From: RUG14871 sp045539425
GTDB lineage: Bacteria > Bacillota_I > Bacilli_A > Erysipelotrichales > Erysipelotrichaceae
Assembly: GCA_045539425.1 (NCBI GenBank)
Contig: JAZQFH010000008.1
Span: 110,615 to 174,614 of the forward strand
Direction of reading: 5' to 3'
Length of the DNA: 64,000 nt
A model generated the notes under the pieces. It saw only the letters and a program-made list of their open reading frames with translations, was not told where the DNA came from and did not search any database. The position numbers and the translations under genes are program-made. Shown here piece by piece: positions 42,205 to 50,684 of this stretch. Numbering within the stretch: position 1 is the first letter of the stretch; each line of letters starts with the position of its first letter.

Positions 42205-42236
42205 AAGGGGAAGCGGAGTTCCGCTTCCCTTTTTTC
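42205..42236 (+). terminator. Intrinsic terminator after pgm
   Basis: GGGAAGCGG, loop AGTT, CCGCTTCCC, then TTTTTT (42230-42235). Confidence 0.9.
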
Positions 42237-42311
42237 GCGGGATCAGTGCTTTTCTTTCGCGACAAGAGAGGATACAATAAAGATACGAGTATTTTAAGAA
42301 GAGGACAGAAC

Positions 42312-43247
42312 ATGAAGTATCAGAGAGTCATATTTATGGGAACTCCGTGTTTTGCGGAGCGTATTCTGGAAACACTGCTTACGGCAGGCTATCCTGTCAG
42401 GGCTGTGGTAACACAGCCGGACAGGCCGGTTGGCAGGAAGCATGTTCTGACGCCTTCCGAAGTCAAACTCACCGCTCAGAAATACGGAATCGACGTCCTG
42501 CAGCCGGAAAAGATCCGGAAGGAATATGTGGAAGTCTTACGCTACGATCCGGATCTGATCGTGACCTGCGCTTACGGGCAGATCGTTCCGAAGGTGATTC
42601 TGGATCACTGCCTCTGCATCAATGTGCATGCGTCCCTCTTGCCGAAATACCGCGGCGGAGCTCCGATGCAGCGGGTGATCATGAATGGCGAGAGTGAGAC
42701 AGGCATGACCATCATGCAGATGGGAGTCGGGATGGATGACGGAGACATGATTTCCAAATGCAGAGTCCCAATCAGCCAGGAAGACACCTGGGGAAGCCTG
42801 CAGGAGAAACTGATCGAAGCTGCGTGCCCGCTTTTATTATCCACTCTGAAAGAGCTGGAAGAAGAGACGGCGGTCTTTACGCCGCAGGATGCCTCGCTCG
42901 CCACGTTCGGATATGTGATCCGCAAGGAAGAAGAGGAACTCAGCTTTGAGCATGAGGACTATCAGACGCTTTACGATCATGCCAGAGCTCTGATTCCGGT
43001 GCCATGCGCATACGGAGTTCTTGCGGATGGCAGCAAGCTTAAAATCCTTGCCTTACGTAAAAGCGAAGCGAAGAGTGAGGAAGCAGACGGTACGATTCTG
43101 GGCTTTATGGAGAAAGGAATCGGTGTTGCACTAAAGGGAAGAGTGCTTCTTCTTGATGAGGTGCAGCTGGAAGGAAAGAATAAAAACAGCGCCAGGGAGT
43201 TCCTCAACGGAGCCGGGCGCAAATGGGTCGCGACCCGCTTAAAGTAA
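42312..43247 (+). CDS. fmt: Methionyl-tRNA formyltransferase
   Basis: A 311-residue enzyme that formylates initiator Met-tRNA using 10-formyl-THF. It has IFMGTPCFAERILETL, the catalytic stretch INVHASLLPKYRGGAP (Asn, His) with the later Asp in VGMDDGDMI, and a C-terminal tRNA-binding beta barrel. The ATG at 42312 (AGAGG upstream) is chosen over 42246; a TACAAT box at 42273-42278 lies before it. In most Firmicutes fmt is between def and rsmB; here it has moved out of the priA-rsmB cluster. Confidence 0.94.
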   Translation: MKYQRVIFMGTPCFAERILETLLTAGYPVRAVVTQPDRPVGRKHVLTPSEVKLTAQKYGIDVLQPEKIRKEYVEVLRYDPDLIVTCAYGQIVPKVILDHCLCINVHASLLPKYRGGAPMQRVIMNGESETGMTIMQMGVGMDDGDMISKCRVPISQEDTWGSLQEKLIEAACPLLLSTLKELEEETAVFTPQDASLATFGYVIRKEEEELSFEHEDYQTLYDHARALIPVPCAYGVLADGSKLKILALRKSEAKSEEADGTILGFMEKGIGVALKGRVLLLDEVQLEGKNKNSAREFLNGAGRKWVATRLK

Positions 43248-43272
43248 CTTATTCATGGATTAGGGCAACTTA
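43243..43272 (+). promoter_or_regulatory. Putative LytTR binding site (two 9-bp repeats, 21-bp period)
   Basis: AGTAACTTA (43243-43251) and GGCAACTTA (43264-43272) are direct repeats exactly 21 bases apart. Read on the minus strand, each matches the LytTR/AlgR-type consensus [TA][AC][CA]GTTN[AG][TC] at eight of nine positions. They lie 12 bases upstream of the expected -35 position of a promoter with TAAGAT (43307-43312) and no -35 consensus, as expected for an activator site. The first repeat starts in the last codons of fmt. Confidence 0.6.
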
Positions 43273-43333
43273 TCAGACAGAATAAAAATGCGTCAGTACG
43301 GCGTGTTAAGATAAGCTTGCCTGGGGAGGAAAA

Positions 43334-43858
43334 ATGTTCAAGATTAAATTTCCGCCAAAGGAAAAAGAGATCATCAAGCAGACTCTGGGCATCACAGAAG
43401 AAGAACCATATCAGATCGTTCTTTGCGACAGTCCGGAGGATTGCGAGGAAGATAAGATCAATATCACTTTCCCAATCGATCATCTGGATCTGGTAAAAGA
43501 AAAAATACAGTTCTTTGCGGTCGCCAACCCGGTATATCTTATCGGAGAAACCTACCGCGGTCAGGTCCGTGTGCAGACCAAAGACATCAATTACATCGAA
43601 TCGTATGGAAATGACGTCACGGCTTACACCAACCTCAGCAAGGTGGAACTGCCGCAGAAACTGTATGAACTCTCGGAGCAGCTGGAGCCGTTCGGCTTCT
43701 TCCGCATCAACAAGAGTCAGATTGTCAATGTTGCGAAGATCGTCGCCGTTCAGAGTGCCTTTAACGGCAAGCTGACGATTACATTGGAGAATGATACTTC
43801 TCTGGAGGTTAACCGCTCCTACAAAGCGGCATTCAGACAATACTTAGAGGAGAGATAA
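43334..43858 (+). CDS. LytTR-family DNA-binding regulator
   Basis: A 174-residue protein. The C-terminal LytTR domain (about 75-172) is clear: KDINYIESYGNDVTAYT, the SEQLEPFGFFRINKSQIVN core and LEVNRSYKAAFRQYL. The N-terminal 75 residues are acidic and contain no receiver domain with a phospho-acceptor pattern, so this is not a classical response regulator. Ribosome site GGGGAGG. It is followed one base later by a membrane protein gene, and preceded by a LytTR-type site, suggesting autoregulation. Confidence 0.85.
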   Translation: MFKIKFPPKEKEIIKQTLGITEEEPYQIVLCDSPEDCEEDKINITFPIDHLDLVKEKIQFFAVANPVYLIGETYRGQVRVQTKDINYIESYGNDVTAYTNLSKVELPQKLYELSEQLEPFGFFRINKSQIVNVAKIVAVQSAFNGKLTITLENDTSLEVNRSYKAAFRQYLEER

Positions 43859-43859
43859 C

Positions 43860-44480
43860 ATGGGAAAATATCTGATTCTGGCAGTCTTATTATGTGTCGC
43901 TGTTGTCTGTTTCTACCAGTACTATTCCAATAAGAAATGGGAAACACTTGTCGCCAATAAAAAACAGGTTTTCGGGGGAAACCGGAATCTGAAGTTCAGA
44001 ACTTCCGACTCCTACCGCAGTGCCTTCACCCTCTGTTCTCTGGCACTCGTTGCCGTCCTTCTTGTACCGAACCGCATCTTTGATTTCAGTAAATCCGCTC
44101 AGGATTCCATGCAGACGGATATTCATCCGCAGAATAAGAGCGCAGAGATCGAGGAAGCGGCTACGGATGCGGGCAGAATGCTACCGGCGGAAGAGGTAAA
44201 GGAACTCTTTGCACTGGGAAGCGTGAAAGAGATTAGAGAAGGGGAAGTCGTTATCAGCGTTGAGGAAAGCTGGAACGGGGAACTCAGTGAAGAGTGCACC
44301 GTAACGGTGGAAGACTATCACGGAGAGAGCGAGATGAGCGAGGGGGAAGAGATCCTGATCAAGGTGCTTGAACTGAGCTCGGAAAGCCTTCGTGCAGAGC
44401 TTTACGAAGTGCAGAACGGGGAATCCGGAGCCCTCTATTACAATCCGGAAAGCGGCTTGTTTGAAGCAATCCAATATTAA
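43860..44480 (+). CDS. Unrecognised two-helix membrane protein, LytTR partner
   Basis: A 206-residue protein with two hydrophobic segments (about 4-21 and 58-75) and a long acidic C-terminal domain (about 80-206) rich in Glu and Ser, with a beta-like stretch (VVISVEESWNGELSEECTV). The C-terminal half faintly resembles small outer beta-sandwich domains, but I do not recognise a family. It is encoded one base after the LytTR regulator. In streptococcal LytTR regulatory systems such a partner inhibits the regulator at the membrane; that role here is inference. Confidence 0.7.
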   Translation: MGKYLILAVLLCVAVVCFYQYYSNKKWETLVANKKQVFGGNRNLKFRTSDSYRSAFTLCSLALVAVLLVPNRIFDFSKSAQDSMQTDIHPQNKSAEIEEAATDAGRMLPAEEVKELFALGSVKEIREGEVVISVEESWNGELSEECTVTVEDYHGESEMSEGEEILIKVLELSSESLRAELYEVQNGESGALYYNPESGLFEAIQY

Positions 44481-44499
44481 GACAAAACCACAAAAATAC

Positions 44500-44530
44500 C
44501 GGGAAGAGGCTTGTACTCTTCCTTTTCTTT
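44500..44530 (+). terminator. Intrinsic terminator after the LytTR pair
   Basis: GGAAGAG (44502-44508) pairs with CTCTTCC (44516-44522), followed by TTTTCTTTT. Confidence 0.8.
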
Positions 44531-44574
44531 TGGTAAAACAGAGGTATCAAAGATCTTTTGTCAGAGTGTTTATG

Positions 44575-44583
44575 TGATATGAT
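44575..44583 (+). promoter_or_regulatory. Extended -10 promoter of the glycosyltransferase gene
   Basis: TGA then TATGAT (44578-44583). GGAGG ribosome site before the ATG at 44610. TTGTCA lies at 44558-44563, too close to serve as a normal -35. Confidence 0.5.
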
Positions 44584-44609
44584 AAAGGTCTTTTCGGAGG
44601 TTTTATAAG

Positions 44610-45773
44610 ATGAAAATAGGACAGTTCAGCGATTCTTTCATTCCTGTTGTCGACGGAGTCGGAAGAGTCGTTTACAACTACTGTGATACGATTGCGAGAG
44701 GAGAAAACGAGTGCAGTGCCATCGTCCCGCTTACGAAGATGGGATACCGCGGGAAGTTCCCGTTTGAAATCATCGACTACTACTGCCGCTCGGTACCGCT
44801 CATGCCGCAATATAAGATGGGTGTTCCGATGACGGATGAACACTATCATCAGCATCTCGACATGACAAACTTTGATATCGTTCATGTCCACACCCCGTTT
44901 ATCGCCGGCTACGAAGGGCTTAAATATGCGAAGAAGCATAATATCCCGGTAGTGGGAACCTTCCATTCCAAATACTATGATGATTTCCTTCAGCTGACCA
45001 ATTCCGAACTTCTGGCGGAGATCGGAACCGATGTGCTGATCGTGGATTTCTTCGAAAAGTGCGATGAAGTCTGGGCGGTCTCTGAAAACTCGGCACAGAC
45101 GCTGAAAAGCTACGGCTACTCCAAGGAAGTCCGCGTCATGCCAAACGGCATGTCCATCCGCGAGATCAAGCCGGAACAGGAGAAAATCGCAAGGGAACAA
45201 TTCCATTTAAACGATGATCCGATCATTCTCTTTGTCGGTCAGATGAACTGGAAGAAGAATATCCTGCGGGTTTTGGAAGCTTCCGCAAAACTCAAACAGA
45301 GCGGAAAGGTATTCCAGCTGGTTCTGGCAGGGCAGGGGCCGCATGAGCAGGAAATCTTCCGCAAGGTGGAAGAACTCGGCTTAAAGGACATCTTTACGTA
45401 TTGCGGACACATTACGGATACGGCACTCTTAGACGGCTTGTACAGCGCGGCATCGCTCTTTGTCTTCCCGTCCTTATATGACAATGCGCCGATGGTGGTC
45501 CGTGAGGCGTCCAACGCCTTTACCCCGTCCGTCTGCGTGCGCGGCTCCAGTGCTGCGGAAGTCATTCATGACGGCTACAACGGTTTACTCTGCGAAGATG
45601 ATTCGGATGATCTTTTCCGCGTCTTAAGCGAGAACCTGTTTGCGAAGGAAAAACTGGCAGAGATGGGCAAGAATGCACGTGAGACGATCCCGGTTGCCTG
45701 GGAAGTCATCATTCAGGACGTTCTGGAGCGTTACCAGTATCTGATCGACCGGAAAAAAGCCGGCTTATTATAG
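44610..45773 (+). CDS. GT4-family glycosyltransferase
   Basis: A 387-residue GT-B enzyme. The N-terminal half has MKIGQFSDSFIPVVDGVGRV and VHVHTPF; the C-terminal half has ILFVGQMNWKKN, LVLAGQGPHEQE and the nucleotide-binding FVFPSLYDNAPMVVREA with the conserved E-x7-E-like glutamates. Closest in pattern to diacylglycerol glucosyltransferases and other lipid or polysaccharide alpha-glycosyltransferases; donor and acceptor cannot be fixed. It heads the run that continues with the ASCH-PHP gene eight bases later. Confidence 0.83.
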   Translation: MKIGQFSDSFIPVVDGVGRVVYNYCDTIARGENECSAIVPLTKMGYRGKFPFEIIDYYCRSVPLMPQYKMGVPMTDEHYHQHLDMTNFDIVHVHTPFIAGYEGLKYAKKHNIPVVGTFHSKYYDDFLQLTNSELLAEIGTDVLIVDFFEKCDEVWAVSENSAQTLKSYGYSKEVRVMPNGMSIREIKPEQEKIAREQFHLNDDPIILFVGQMNWKKNILRVLEASAKLKQSGKVFQLVLAGQGPHEQEIFRKVEELGLKDIFTYCGHITDTALLDGLYSAASLFVFPSLYDNAPMVVREASNAFTPSVCVRGSSAAEVIHDGYNGLLCEDDSDDLFRVLSENLFAKEKLAEMGKNARETIPVAWEVIIQDVLERYQYLIDRKKAGLL

Positions 45774-45781
45774 GAGTCCAT

Positions 45782-46954
45782 ATGAAACGGCATGACCTGA
45801 CACTTTTGGATGCGCCATTTGAGTCAATCTTAAGCGGAAAGAAGCGGATCGAACTCCGCCTTCTGGATGAGAAGAGAAAGAAGATCTCCGTGGGAGACCT
45901 TCTGCTTTTCCACCGCGCTGAAAATGCGTACGACATCATCAAAGGCCGTGTCGTTTTTCTGTATACGGCAGAGAATTTTCAGGAACTCTATCAGAAACTT
46001 CCCCTGACTGAGTGCGGTTACGGGGAAGATGAAATCAAAGAAGACAGCTATCTGGATATGAATGCGTACTATTCCTTGGAGAAACAGAAGCGCTATCAGG
46101 CGCTCGGCATCGCCTTTGAAGTACTCAATGAGCCGTATCTATTGGATGCACACATGCATCTGGAATACGGGGAGCTAAGTGAAGAATACGTGGATGCGTT
46201 TATCGAAGAAGCTGCGCGCAAGGGGCTGGATGAGATCAATATCCTCGATCACACCCACCGCTTCAAAGAGTTTCAGGAAGTATACGCACCGCTCAGAAAA
46301 TATCCGCAGCAGGACGCTTGGCTGAAGCAGAAGACAAAGTTCTGCAGCACATTAGAGGAGTATGAAGCGCTACTACGCCGCGTAAGGGAAAAAGAGCTTC
46401 CTCTGCGCGTGAAGTTTGGCCTGGAAGTCTGTTACACCAAAGAGAGCGAACCGCGCTTACGTGAGATTCTTTCGCAGCATTCCTTCGATTTTCTGACGGG
46501 TGCCGTTCATTCCGTAAACGGGATCCTTTACGACATGCCATTCAGTAAGGAACTCTTATGGGAGGCGTATCCCGTAGACACGGTTTACTCCGCTTACTAT
46601 CAGGCAGTGAAAGACTGCATTTCCTCCGGGCTGTTTGACCGGCTGGCTCACCCGGATACCATCAAGATGTTTCATTACAAACCGTCGTATGATCTGAAAG
46701 ACACCTACGAAGAAGTGGCGAAGCTGTTAAAGGAACAGAACATGTTTGCCGAAAGCAACACCGGTGCTCACTACCGCTATCAGCATGAGGATATCGGTCT
46801 GGGGGAAGAGATGCTGGATGTATTTATAAAGGAGGGTGTTCCTCTGATCACGGCCAGCGATGCCCACCATCCGCAGGATGTCGGAAGCTTTATCAGAGAA
46901 GCGGCGGAGAAAATCAGAGAAGGGGGAAGAAATCATGGAACAGAGAGCTTATAA
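45782..46954 (+). CDS. ASCH domain fused to a HisK-like PHP phosphatase
   Basis: A 390-residue protein. Residues 1 to about 115 form an ASCH domain (FESILSGKKRIELRLLDEKR and the KISVGDLLLF strand), a fold linked to RNA or nucleotide binding. Residues about 120-390 form a PHP phosphoesterase of the histidinol-phosphatase type: LLDAHMHLEYG, ILDHTHRF, FGLEVCYT, GAVHSVNG, RLAHPDTIK and ITASDAHHP supply the metal ligands. It overlaps serC by 20 bases and no histidine genes are near. It may therefore be the phosphoserine phosphatase missing between SerC and serine; this is inference. The ribosome site is AGGAG. Confidence 0.85.
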   Translation: MKRHDLTLLDAPFESILSGKKRIELRLLDEKRKKISVGDLLLFHRAENAYDIIKGRVVFLYTAENFQELYQKLPLTECGYGEDEIKEDSYLDMNAYYSLEKQKRYQALGIAFEVLNEPYLLDAHMHLEYGELSEEYVDAFIEEAARKGLDEINILDHTHRFKEFQEVYAPLRKYPQQDAWLKQKTKFCSTLEEYEALLRRVREKELPLRVKFGLEVCYTKESEPRLREILSQHSFDFLTGAVHSVNGILYDMPFSKELLWEAYPVDTVYSAYYQAVKDCISSGLFDRLAHPDTIKMFHYKPSYDLKDTYEEVAKLLKEQNMFAESNTGAHYRYQHEDIGLGEEMLDVFIKEGVPLITASDAHHPQDVGSFIREAAEKIREGGRNHGTESL

Positions 46955-48014
46955 TTTTGCGGCAGGTCCGTCGATGCTGGCGGATGAGGTGCTGCTTGTG
47001 CTGAGCGAGGAGCGTTTCAACTATCAGAACAGCGGCATGGCCGTCATGGAGATGTCTCACCGCTCTGCCATATATCTGGAAATATTCAATGAAACAAAAG
47101 CACTTCTAAAGGAAGTCATGCAGATTCCGGACAACTACGAGATCCTCTTTCTGCACGGCGGTGCCACGGCTCAGTTCTCCGCGGTACCTCTGAATTTATT
47201 AAAAGGTCACGCGGATTACATCGTCACCGGAAATTTCGCGAAAAAGGCCGCGGAAGAAGCCGCCAAATACGGCGAGGTACGCATCGCTTTTGACGGAAAG
47301 GAAGAGAATTATACGCGCATTCCACGTTCTGATGAACTGCAGCTTTCCAACGATGCCGATTACGTGCATCTCTGCGCGAATAACACCATTTTCGGAACGG
47401 AGTGGGACTACGTACCCGATACGCACGGCATTCCGCTTATTGCGGACATGTCGAGCAATATCCTTTCCAAACCGATCAATGTCAGTGACTATGGTCTGAT
47501 CTATGCCGGAGCGCAGAAGAATATGGGCATCAGCGGTCTGGCGGTGGTGATCGTACGCAAAGATCTGATCCAGGAGCCGCATCCGCTGACACCGGTCCTA
47601 TACCGCTATGATACGGAAGTGAAACATGATTCCATGTACAATACGCCGTCGACGTATTCCATCTATGTCTTACAGAAAGTCTTACGCTGGATTAAAGAGT
47701 CCGGGGGACTTGCGGCAATGCAGGAGCGCAACGCGGCAAAGGCAAAGCTGCTCTACGACTGTCTGGACGCTTCCTCTTTCTATCAACCGGTTGCCGAGAA
47801 GGCTTCCCGCTCGAATATGAACGTGACTTTCCGTACAAAAGATGCGGAGATGGACGCGAAGTTTGCGAAGGAAGCCGCAAAGGAAGGCCTCTTGAATCTG
47901 AAGGGACACCGTCTGACAGGCGGGATCCGCGCTTCCATCTACAATGCGATGCCGTTAAGCGGTGTGGAGGCACTCGTCGACTTTATGAAACGCTTTGAAA
48001 GGGAGAACGGCTGA
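46935..48014 (+). CDS. serC: Phosphoserine aminotransferase
   Basis: A 359-residue PLP enzyme converting 3-phosphohydroxypyruvate and glutamate to phosphoserine. It begins RAYNFAAGPSML, has SHRSAIYLEI, FLHGGATAQFSAVP, the PLP lysine in YAGAQKNMGISGL (about 195) and RASIYNAMPLSGV. The ATG at 46935 is preceded by AGGGGGAAG and lies inside the end of the PHP gene. Its stop overlaps the serA start (TGATG). It is step two of serine synthesis. Confidence 0.94.
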   Translation: MEQRAYNFAAGPSMLADEVLLVLSEERFNYQNSGMAVMEMSHRSAIYLEIFNETKALLKEVMQIPDNYEILFLHGGATAQFSAVPLNLLKGHADYIVTGNFAKKAAEEAAKYGEVRIAFDGKEENYTRIPRSDELQLSNDADYVHLCANNTIFGTEWDYVPDTHGIPLIADMSSNILSKPINVSDYGLIYAGAQKNMGISGLAVVIVRKDLIQEPHPLTPVLYRYDTEVKHDSMYNTPSTYSIYVLQKVLRWIKESGGLAAMQERNAAKAKLLYDCLDASSFYQPVAEKASRSNMNVTFRTKDAEMDAKFAKEAAKEGLLNLKGHRLTGGIRASIYNAMPLSGVEALVDFMKRFERENG

Positions 48015-49162
48015 TGAAAACGATCCGCTGCATGAACAAGATCGACCCGAAAGGTCTGGATCTTCTGAAAGAGAATTACCGTTACGGGGAAGATGTGAAA
48101 GAGGAGGACGGCATTCTGGTCCGCTCCGCTTCCCTGCATGAATATGAGTTCCCTGAATCACTACTTGCGATTGCCAGAGCCGGAGCGGGCGTTAACAATA
48201 TCCCGATCGAGCGCTGCACAAAGAAGGGCATCGCCGTCTTCAATACGCCGGGAGCCAATGCGAACGCCGTGAAGGAACTGACCATCCTGGGGCTGTTACT
48301 GGCAAGCCGGGATGTGATCGGCGGCGTGGAATGGACAAAGTCGCTGAAAGACTCCGCCGACTTTGTGAAAGCGGTGGAGAAAGGCAAGAGCGCCTTTGCC
48401 GGGGTGGAGATTCAGGGTAAGAAACTCGGAGTCATCGGACTGGGTGCCATCGGGGTGCTGGTAGCGAATGACTGCGTGAAGCTGGGCATGGAAGTTTACG
48501 GCTATGACCCGTATATCTCGGTAGCTTCGGCATGGAGCTTAAGCAAGTGGGTGCACCATGTGGAAGACATCCGCGAGCTCTACCGTGAGTGCGACTACAT
48601 CACGCTGCATATTCCATATAACGAAAGCACAAAGCATACCATCAATGCGGAAGCCGTGAAGGAAATGAAGCCGGGTGTGCGCCTGCTGAATTTTGCGAGA
48701 GGTGAGCTCTGCGATGAGGAAGCCTTACTGGAAGGACTCAAAAGCGGTGTGATCGACCGCTATCTGACGGATTTCGGCTCTTCCCGCTTACTGAGCGAGC
48801 CGCATGCGATCTGTCTGCCGCACTTAGGCGCTTCGACGCATGAGTCGGAAGAAAACTGTGCCGTGATGGCAGTCAATGAGCTGAAGGATTATCTGGAGAA
48901 CGGCAACATTGCCCACTCCGTCAATCTGCCCAGTGTGGCAGAGCCGCGCATTACCGCGCACAGGGTCTGCATCATTCACCGCAACGTGCCGAACATGCTG
49001 GCGCAATTGACCAGCGTTCTGGGCAAGAATCATATCAACATTGAAAACATGGTCAATAAGGCAAGAAATGAAGTTGCCTATACCCTGATCGATACCAACT
49101 CTGAAGTGGATCCGCTTGCCTTAAAGGAAATCGAGCATGTCCTGCGGGTTAGAGTGCTCTAA
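48014..49162 (+). CDS. serA: D-3-phosphoglycerate dehydrogenase, short form with ACT-like end
   Basis: A 382-residue D-isomer-specific 2-hydroxyacid dehydrogenase. It has RAGAGVNNIPIERC, the NAD-binding GVIGLGAIGVLVAN, the catalytic Arg in LLNFARGELCDEEAL, the Asp-Glu region and the His in CLPHLGASTHESEEN. The last 70 residues form an ACT domain (RVCIIHRNVPNMLAQLTSVL), suggesting serine feedback. It oxidises 3-phosphoglycerate, feeding SerC encoded just before. Confidence 0.92.
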   Translation: MKTIRCMNKIDPKGLDLLKENYRYGEDVKEEDGILVRSASLHEYEFPESLLAIARAGAGVNNIPIERCTKKGIAVFNTPGANANAVKELTILGLLLASRDVIGGVEWTKSLKDSADFVKAVEKGKSAFAGVEIQGKKLGVIGLGAIGVLVANDCVKLGMEVYGYDPYISVASAWSLSKWVHHVEDIRELYRECDYITLHIPYNESTKHTINAEAVKEMKPGVRLLNFARGELCDEEALLEGLKSGVIDRYLTDFGSSRLLSEPHAICLPHLGASTHESEENCAVMAVNELKDYLENGNIAHSVNLPSVAEPRITAHRVCIIHRNVPNMLAQLTSVLGKNHINIENMVNKARNEVAYTLIDTNSEVDPLALKEIEHVLRVRVL

Positions 49163-49174
49163 AGGGGAAACAAC

Positions 49175-49849
49175 ATGATAGAAAAAGATAAACTGGCACA
49201 GATGATTGACCATACCAATCTGAAGCCTTATGCGACAAAGGATGATTTCCGCATCCTCTGCAAGGAAGCCAGAGAGAACCATTTCCGCATGGTCGCCATC
49301 AATTCCTACCCGGTGAAGATGTGCAGGGAGTTTTTACAGGGAAGCGACGTGCATGTCGGAGCTGCCATTGCGTTCCCGCTTGGCCAGATGAGTATTGAGG
49401 CGAAGATCGCGGAAACAGAGGATGCCATAGCGAACGGCTGCGATGAGATCGATTACGTTCTGAATATCTCAAGAGTCAGAGAACATGACTATGACTACAT
49501 CGAGCGTGAAATGCGCGCCATGAAGAAAGTCTGTGAGAACCGGGTGCTCTTAAAGGTCATCTTTGAAAACTGCTACCTCACAAAGGAAGAAATCAAAGCG
49601 TGCGCCGAGGTGGCCAAAAAGGTGCGTCCGGACTTTATCAAGACTTCTACCGGATTCGGCTGCGGCGGGGCAACCGTGGAAGATGTCCGCCTAATGAAGG
49701 AGACGGTCGGGGACGTTTGCGAAGTGAAGGCAGCCGGCGGGATCCGGAGTCTGGAGAGTGCGCTTGCGATGATTGAAGCCGGAGCGACGCGCATCGGCAC
49801 TTCCAGCGGCGTCAAAATCATGGACGAGTACAATAAACTGAATGTTTAA
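49175..49849 (+). CDS. deoC: Deoxyribose-phosphate aldolase
   Basis: A 224-residue TIM-barrel class I aldolase splitting 2-deoxyribose-5-P to acetaldehyde and glyceraldehyde-3-P. It has DHTNLKPYAT at the start, NISRVREHD, the lysine relay LKVIFENCYL and the Schiff-base lysine in FIKTSTGFGCGGAT, then VKAAGGIRS. Ribosome site AAGGGGAAAC. It is the last gene of the serC-serA run; its role in nucleoside degradation is not obviously tied to the serine genes. Confidence 0.95.
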   Translation: MIEKDKLAQMIDHTNLKPYATKDDFRILCKEARENHFRMVAINSYPVKMCREFLQGSDVHVGAAIAFPLGQMSIEAKIAETEDAIANGCDEIDYVLNISRVREHDYDYIEREMRAMKKVCENRVLLKVIFENCYLTKEEIKACAEVAKKVRPDFIKTSTGFGCGGATVEDVRLMKETVGDVCEVKAAGGIRSLESALAMIEAGATRIGTSSGVKIMDEYNKLNV

Positions 49850-49860
49850 TGAAATGCGGA

Positions 49861-49889
49861 GAACTCCTGAAATGTCGGGAGTTCTTTTA
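49861..49889 (+). terminator. Intrinsic terminator after deoC
   Basis: GAACTCC (49861-49867), GGAGTTC (49879-49885 region), then TTTTAT. Confidence 0.75.
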
Positions 49890-49898
49890 TGTTATACT
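49890..49898 (+). promoter_or_regulatory. Extended -10 promoter, very short leader, DUF3196-like gene
   Basis: TGT then TATACT (49893-49898), nine bases before the ATG at 49908. No ribosome site. Confidence 0.55.
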
Positions 49899-49907
49899 TA
49901 AGGCGTT

Positions 49908-50621
49908 ATGGAATCCAATTACTACGAGGAACTGATTCAGAAGATTGAAACCCTGATCAAAGAAGAGGATTATGAAAGCGCAGCTGCCCTCATTGCGGAG
50001 GAATACCGCATGCCTTACATCCCGCTTGATGTTGAGGAAAAACTGGCAGCCTTTTCGCGTCAGTTGCCGCGCAGGGAAGCCCAGCACTACACCAAGAGCC
50101 TCAGCTATGAAGAGTTAGGGGCGTATCTTGCGGGTGAGGAAATGGAGCAGATCGCCGCGCTGAGTTTTTTAAAGGACAGCAACGTGCGCATGTATCTGCC
50201 GCTCTTGCAGGAGTATCTGAAGAGCGATGCCAACCGCTTTTTAAAAGGGCTCGCCATCATGATCCTGATTGATCAGCATGTCGAAAAGGAGATGCGGATG
50301 ATCGCCAAAGAAGGGGAGTACGACTTCATTGCGGCAGCGCTTTGCGAACCGCAGGATTCCGACGGATTTTTAAGCGCTTACCGCTATATTGCGGATGTCT
50401 TTGAGAAAGAGAATCCGAGTGGCGCAAAAATCGCTTTTGAGTTATTATTAAATGAGTGCTATAAAAAGCTTCCGGAAAGCTATGAGGAAGAAGAAGGCAC
50501 GCTTCTTGCCCAGTCGGTGATACGAGCAACGCTTTATGCACTGGGTGCGGAAAATGAATGGGAATCCCTGAAGAAAGCAAACGGGATTTCCGAAGATTAT
50601 TTATGGAATATCAAGTTTTAG
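49908..50621 (+). CDS. DUF3196-like helical repeat protein
   Basis: A 237-residue, mostly helical acidic protein (YEELIQKIETLIKEEDYESA, then KSLSYEELGAYLAGEEMEQIAAL and HVEKEMRMIAKEGEYDFI). The helix-pair pattern and the position just before tig suggest the DUF3196 family known from Mollicutes and Erysipelotrichia, which has a TPR-like fold; this is a moderate-confidence match. No enzymatic motif. Its stop codon TAG lies inside the CIRCE operator of tig. The message probably has only two or three bases before the ATG. Confidence 0.6.
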   Translation: MESNYYEELIQKIETLIKEEDYESAAALIAEEYRMPYIPLDVEEKLAAFSRQLPRREAQHYTKSLSYEELGAYLAGEEMEQIAALSFLKDSNVRMYLPLLQEYLKSDANRFLKGLAIMILIDQHVEKEMRMIAKEGEYDFIAAALCEPQDSDGFLSAYRYIADVFEKENPSGAKIAFELLLNECYKKLPESYEEEEGTLLAQSVIRATLYALGAENEWESLKKANGISEDYLWNIKF

Positions 50622-50644
50622 CACTCAAATGTTGACAGTGCTAA
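50618..50644 (+). promoter_or_regulatory. CIRCE operator (HrcA site) upstream of tig
   Basis: TTAGCACTC (50618-50626), nine-base spacer, CAGTGCTAA (50636-50644): the CIRCE inverted repeat TTAGCACTC-N9-GAGTGCTAA with one mismatch. It overlaps the -35 of the tig promoter. HrcA is not in the window. Confidence 0.9.
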
Positions 50645-50659
50645 TATTCGTGATATAAT
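50632..50659 (+). promoter_or_regulatory. Strong promoter of tig
   Basis: Perfect TTGACA (50632-50637), 16-base spacer, perfect TATAAT (50654-50659) with TGA before it. The -35 lies inside the CIRCE element, so HrcA binding would block RNA polymerase. Confidence 0.9.
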
Positions 50660-50684
50660 AGTGATGCATTCACGGGAGGAATTT

